A stretch of 6,607 nucleotides of DNA. Origin: Bacteroidota bacterium (GTDB taxonomy: Bacteria > Bacteroidota > Rhodothermia > Rhodothermales > JAAAOL01). Both the position numbers and the translations under genes were made by a program. The notes under the pieces were generated by a model. The model did no database searches. It saw only the letters and a program-made list of their open reading frames with translations, and had not been told where the DNA came from. Every line of letters starts with the position of its first letter. Positions within the stretch are counted from its first letter, which is position 1. The DNA is taken from the NCBI GenBank assembly GCA_009908885.1, contig JAAAOL010000318.1:1-6607 (forward strand), written 5' to 3'. Shown one piece after another: positions 5,776 to 6,607 of this stretch.

Positions 5776-6607
5776 TCAAGTGACGAGGAATGCGCTGCTG
5801 GGAATGTTGATGAGGCGCTGCTCGAGCTGCTCGGCGACAGTTAAATCCATGACGGGCATCTCGCGATACATCGGCAGCTTGTTCATCAGCGTCCAGGCAG
5901 GGCGTGTCATGAGTCCCGCCTCGTTGGTCTGCTCCAGCAGGTCATCGCGCCGATGCGCGTGCCGTTCGTCCAGCAGTAGGGCGTTCAGCCAGTAATTGCT
6001 CCGGGCGAAGTCGGGCTCGCGCACGAAGGTAACGCCCTCCACGTCCGCAAACGCCTGCGCGTACTTCTCGGCGAGTACGCGCTTGCGCTCCAGCATCACC
6101 GGCAACCGCTCCAGCTGTGCACACCCGAGGGCGGCGTTCAGGTTGGGGAGACGGTAGTTGAAGCCGACGTGGTCATGGACGTATGCCCATCGATGCGCCA
6201 CCTTGGCCGTCGTCGTCAGGTGCTTGGCCCGTTCGGCGATGCGGACGTCATTGGTCAAGAGGGCGCCACCGCCACCCGTCGTGATCGTCTTATTGCCGTT
6301 GAAGCTGAGCACGGCGGCGCGCGCCCGGGTGCCCACGTGCCGCCCCCGGTAGCAAGACCCCAGCCCTTCGGCAGCGTCCTCGACGAGCGCAAGGCCGTAC
6401 GCCTCACACACCTCCACGAGCGCATCCAGGTCGACGGGGTGACCGAACGTGTGGACGGGCAGTACGGCTCGCAGGCGCCGCCCGGTGCGCCGGTTTATCC
6501 ATCCGCCCTCTGACCGAACCGCGATGTCGCCCAGGTAGTCCTTCAGCTTCGCCGGATCCATCCCGAGCGTCCGGACTTCGCTGTCCACGAAATGTGGCAC
6601 CGCCCTG
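5776..6607 (-). CDS. LegC-like PLP-dependent sugar aminotransferase (partial, N-terminus outside the window)
   Basis: This is a DegT/DnrJ/EryC1 (class V-like) aminotransferase that would use PLP and glutamate to aminate the 4-keto carbon of a nucleotide-linked 4-keto-6-deoxy sugar in the cytoplasm. The window holds 276 residues plus the TGA stop. The frame runs open through base 6607, so the Met at base 6600 is internal and roughly 100 N-terminal residues are missing compared with a family length near 380. Numbered from the first whole codon in the window, visible motifs are PHFVDSE (4-10), HTFGHPVDL (52-60), the cofactor-ring-stacking region VEDAAEGLGS (75-84), the PLP-lysine motif SFNGNK with Lys106 followed by TITTGGGGAL, and NYRLPNLNAALG (150-161). 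The C-terminal NIPSS stretch (267-271) and the motif set resemble the LegC family of legionaminic acid clusters. The NeuB-family and PtmE-like genes downstream support that reading. Perosamine-type or other 4-aminotransferases are the main alternative. Family is certain, exact substrate is inferred. Confidence 0.9.
   Translation of the reverse strand, partial: RAVPHFVDSEVRTLGMDPAKLKDYLGDIAVRSEGGWINRRTGRRLRAVLPVHTFGHPVDLDALVEVCEAYGLALVEDAAEGLGSCYRGRHVGTRARAAVLSFNGNKTITTGGGGALLTNDVRIAERAKHLTTTAKVAHRWAYVHDHVGFNYRLPNLNAALGCAQLERLPVMLERKRVLAEKYAQAFADVEGVTFVREPDFARSNYWLNALLLDERHAHRRDDLLEQTNEAGLMTRPAWTLMNKLPMYREMPVMDLTVAEQLEQRLINIPSSAFLVT

Overview
All genes in this window lie on the minus strand, so they are read from base 6607 down to base 1. 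They form one run of seven tightly packed genes, the first and last cut by the window edges. Adjacent genes overlap by 4 bases or are separated by at most 17. No promoter, terminator, RNA gene, mobile element or CRISPR array is visible, and almost every base is coding.

In transcription order the genes are: (1) a PLP-dependent sugar aminotransferase of the DegT/DnrJ/EryC1 class, LegC-like, with its N-terminus outside the window; (2) a GT-A-fold glycosyltransferase; (3) a sialic/legionaminic acid synthase (NeuB/LegI family) with a C-terminal SAF domain; (4) a class I SAM-dependent methyltransferase; (5) a TobZ/NodU/CmcH-type O-carbamoyltransferase; (6) a nucleotidyltransferase fused to a CBS-domain pair (PtmE-like); (7) the first 34 codons of a Gfo/Idh/MocA-family oxidoreductase.

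Taken together, this is the middle of a cluster for a nonulosonic acid, most likely legionaminic acid or a close relative, and for a surface glycan or glycosylated flagellin/S-layer protein carrying it. The LegC-like enzyme would aminate a nucleotide-linked 4-keto-6-deoxy sugar. The LegI/NeuB-like enzyme would condense the resulting 6-carbon sugar with phosphoenolpyruvate. The PtmE-like enzyme would make the GDP-linked amino sugar that feeds the route. The glycosyltransferase, methyltransferase and carbamoyltransferase would assemble and decorate the glycan. The expected 4,6-dehydratase (LegB), N-acetyltransferase (LegH), hydrolysing epimerase (LegG/NeuC) and CMP-transferase (LegF/NeuA) are absent here and should lie outside the window.

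The DNA is GC-rich (58-73% in the 60-base rows counted by hand). Some genes have clear Shine-Dalgarno sites. This fits a free-living, high-GC, non-enteric bacterium. A Rhodothermia/Salinibacter-like origin is possible, but this is only a guess. The most distinctive point is the placement of a methyltransferase and a carbamoyltransferase directly between the nonulosonate synthase and the PtmE-like enzyme, which predicts a carbamoylated and perhaps methylated nonulosonic acid or glycan.
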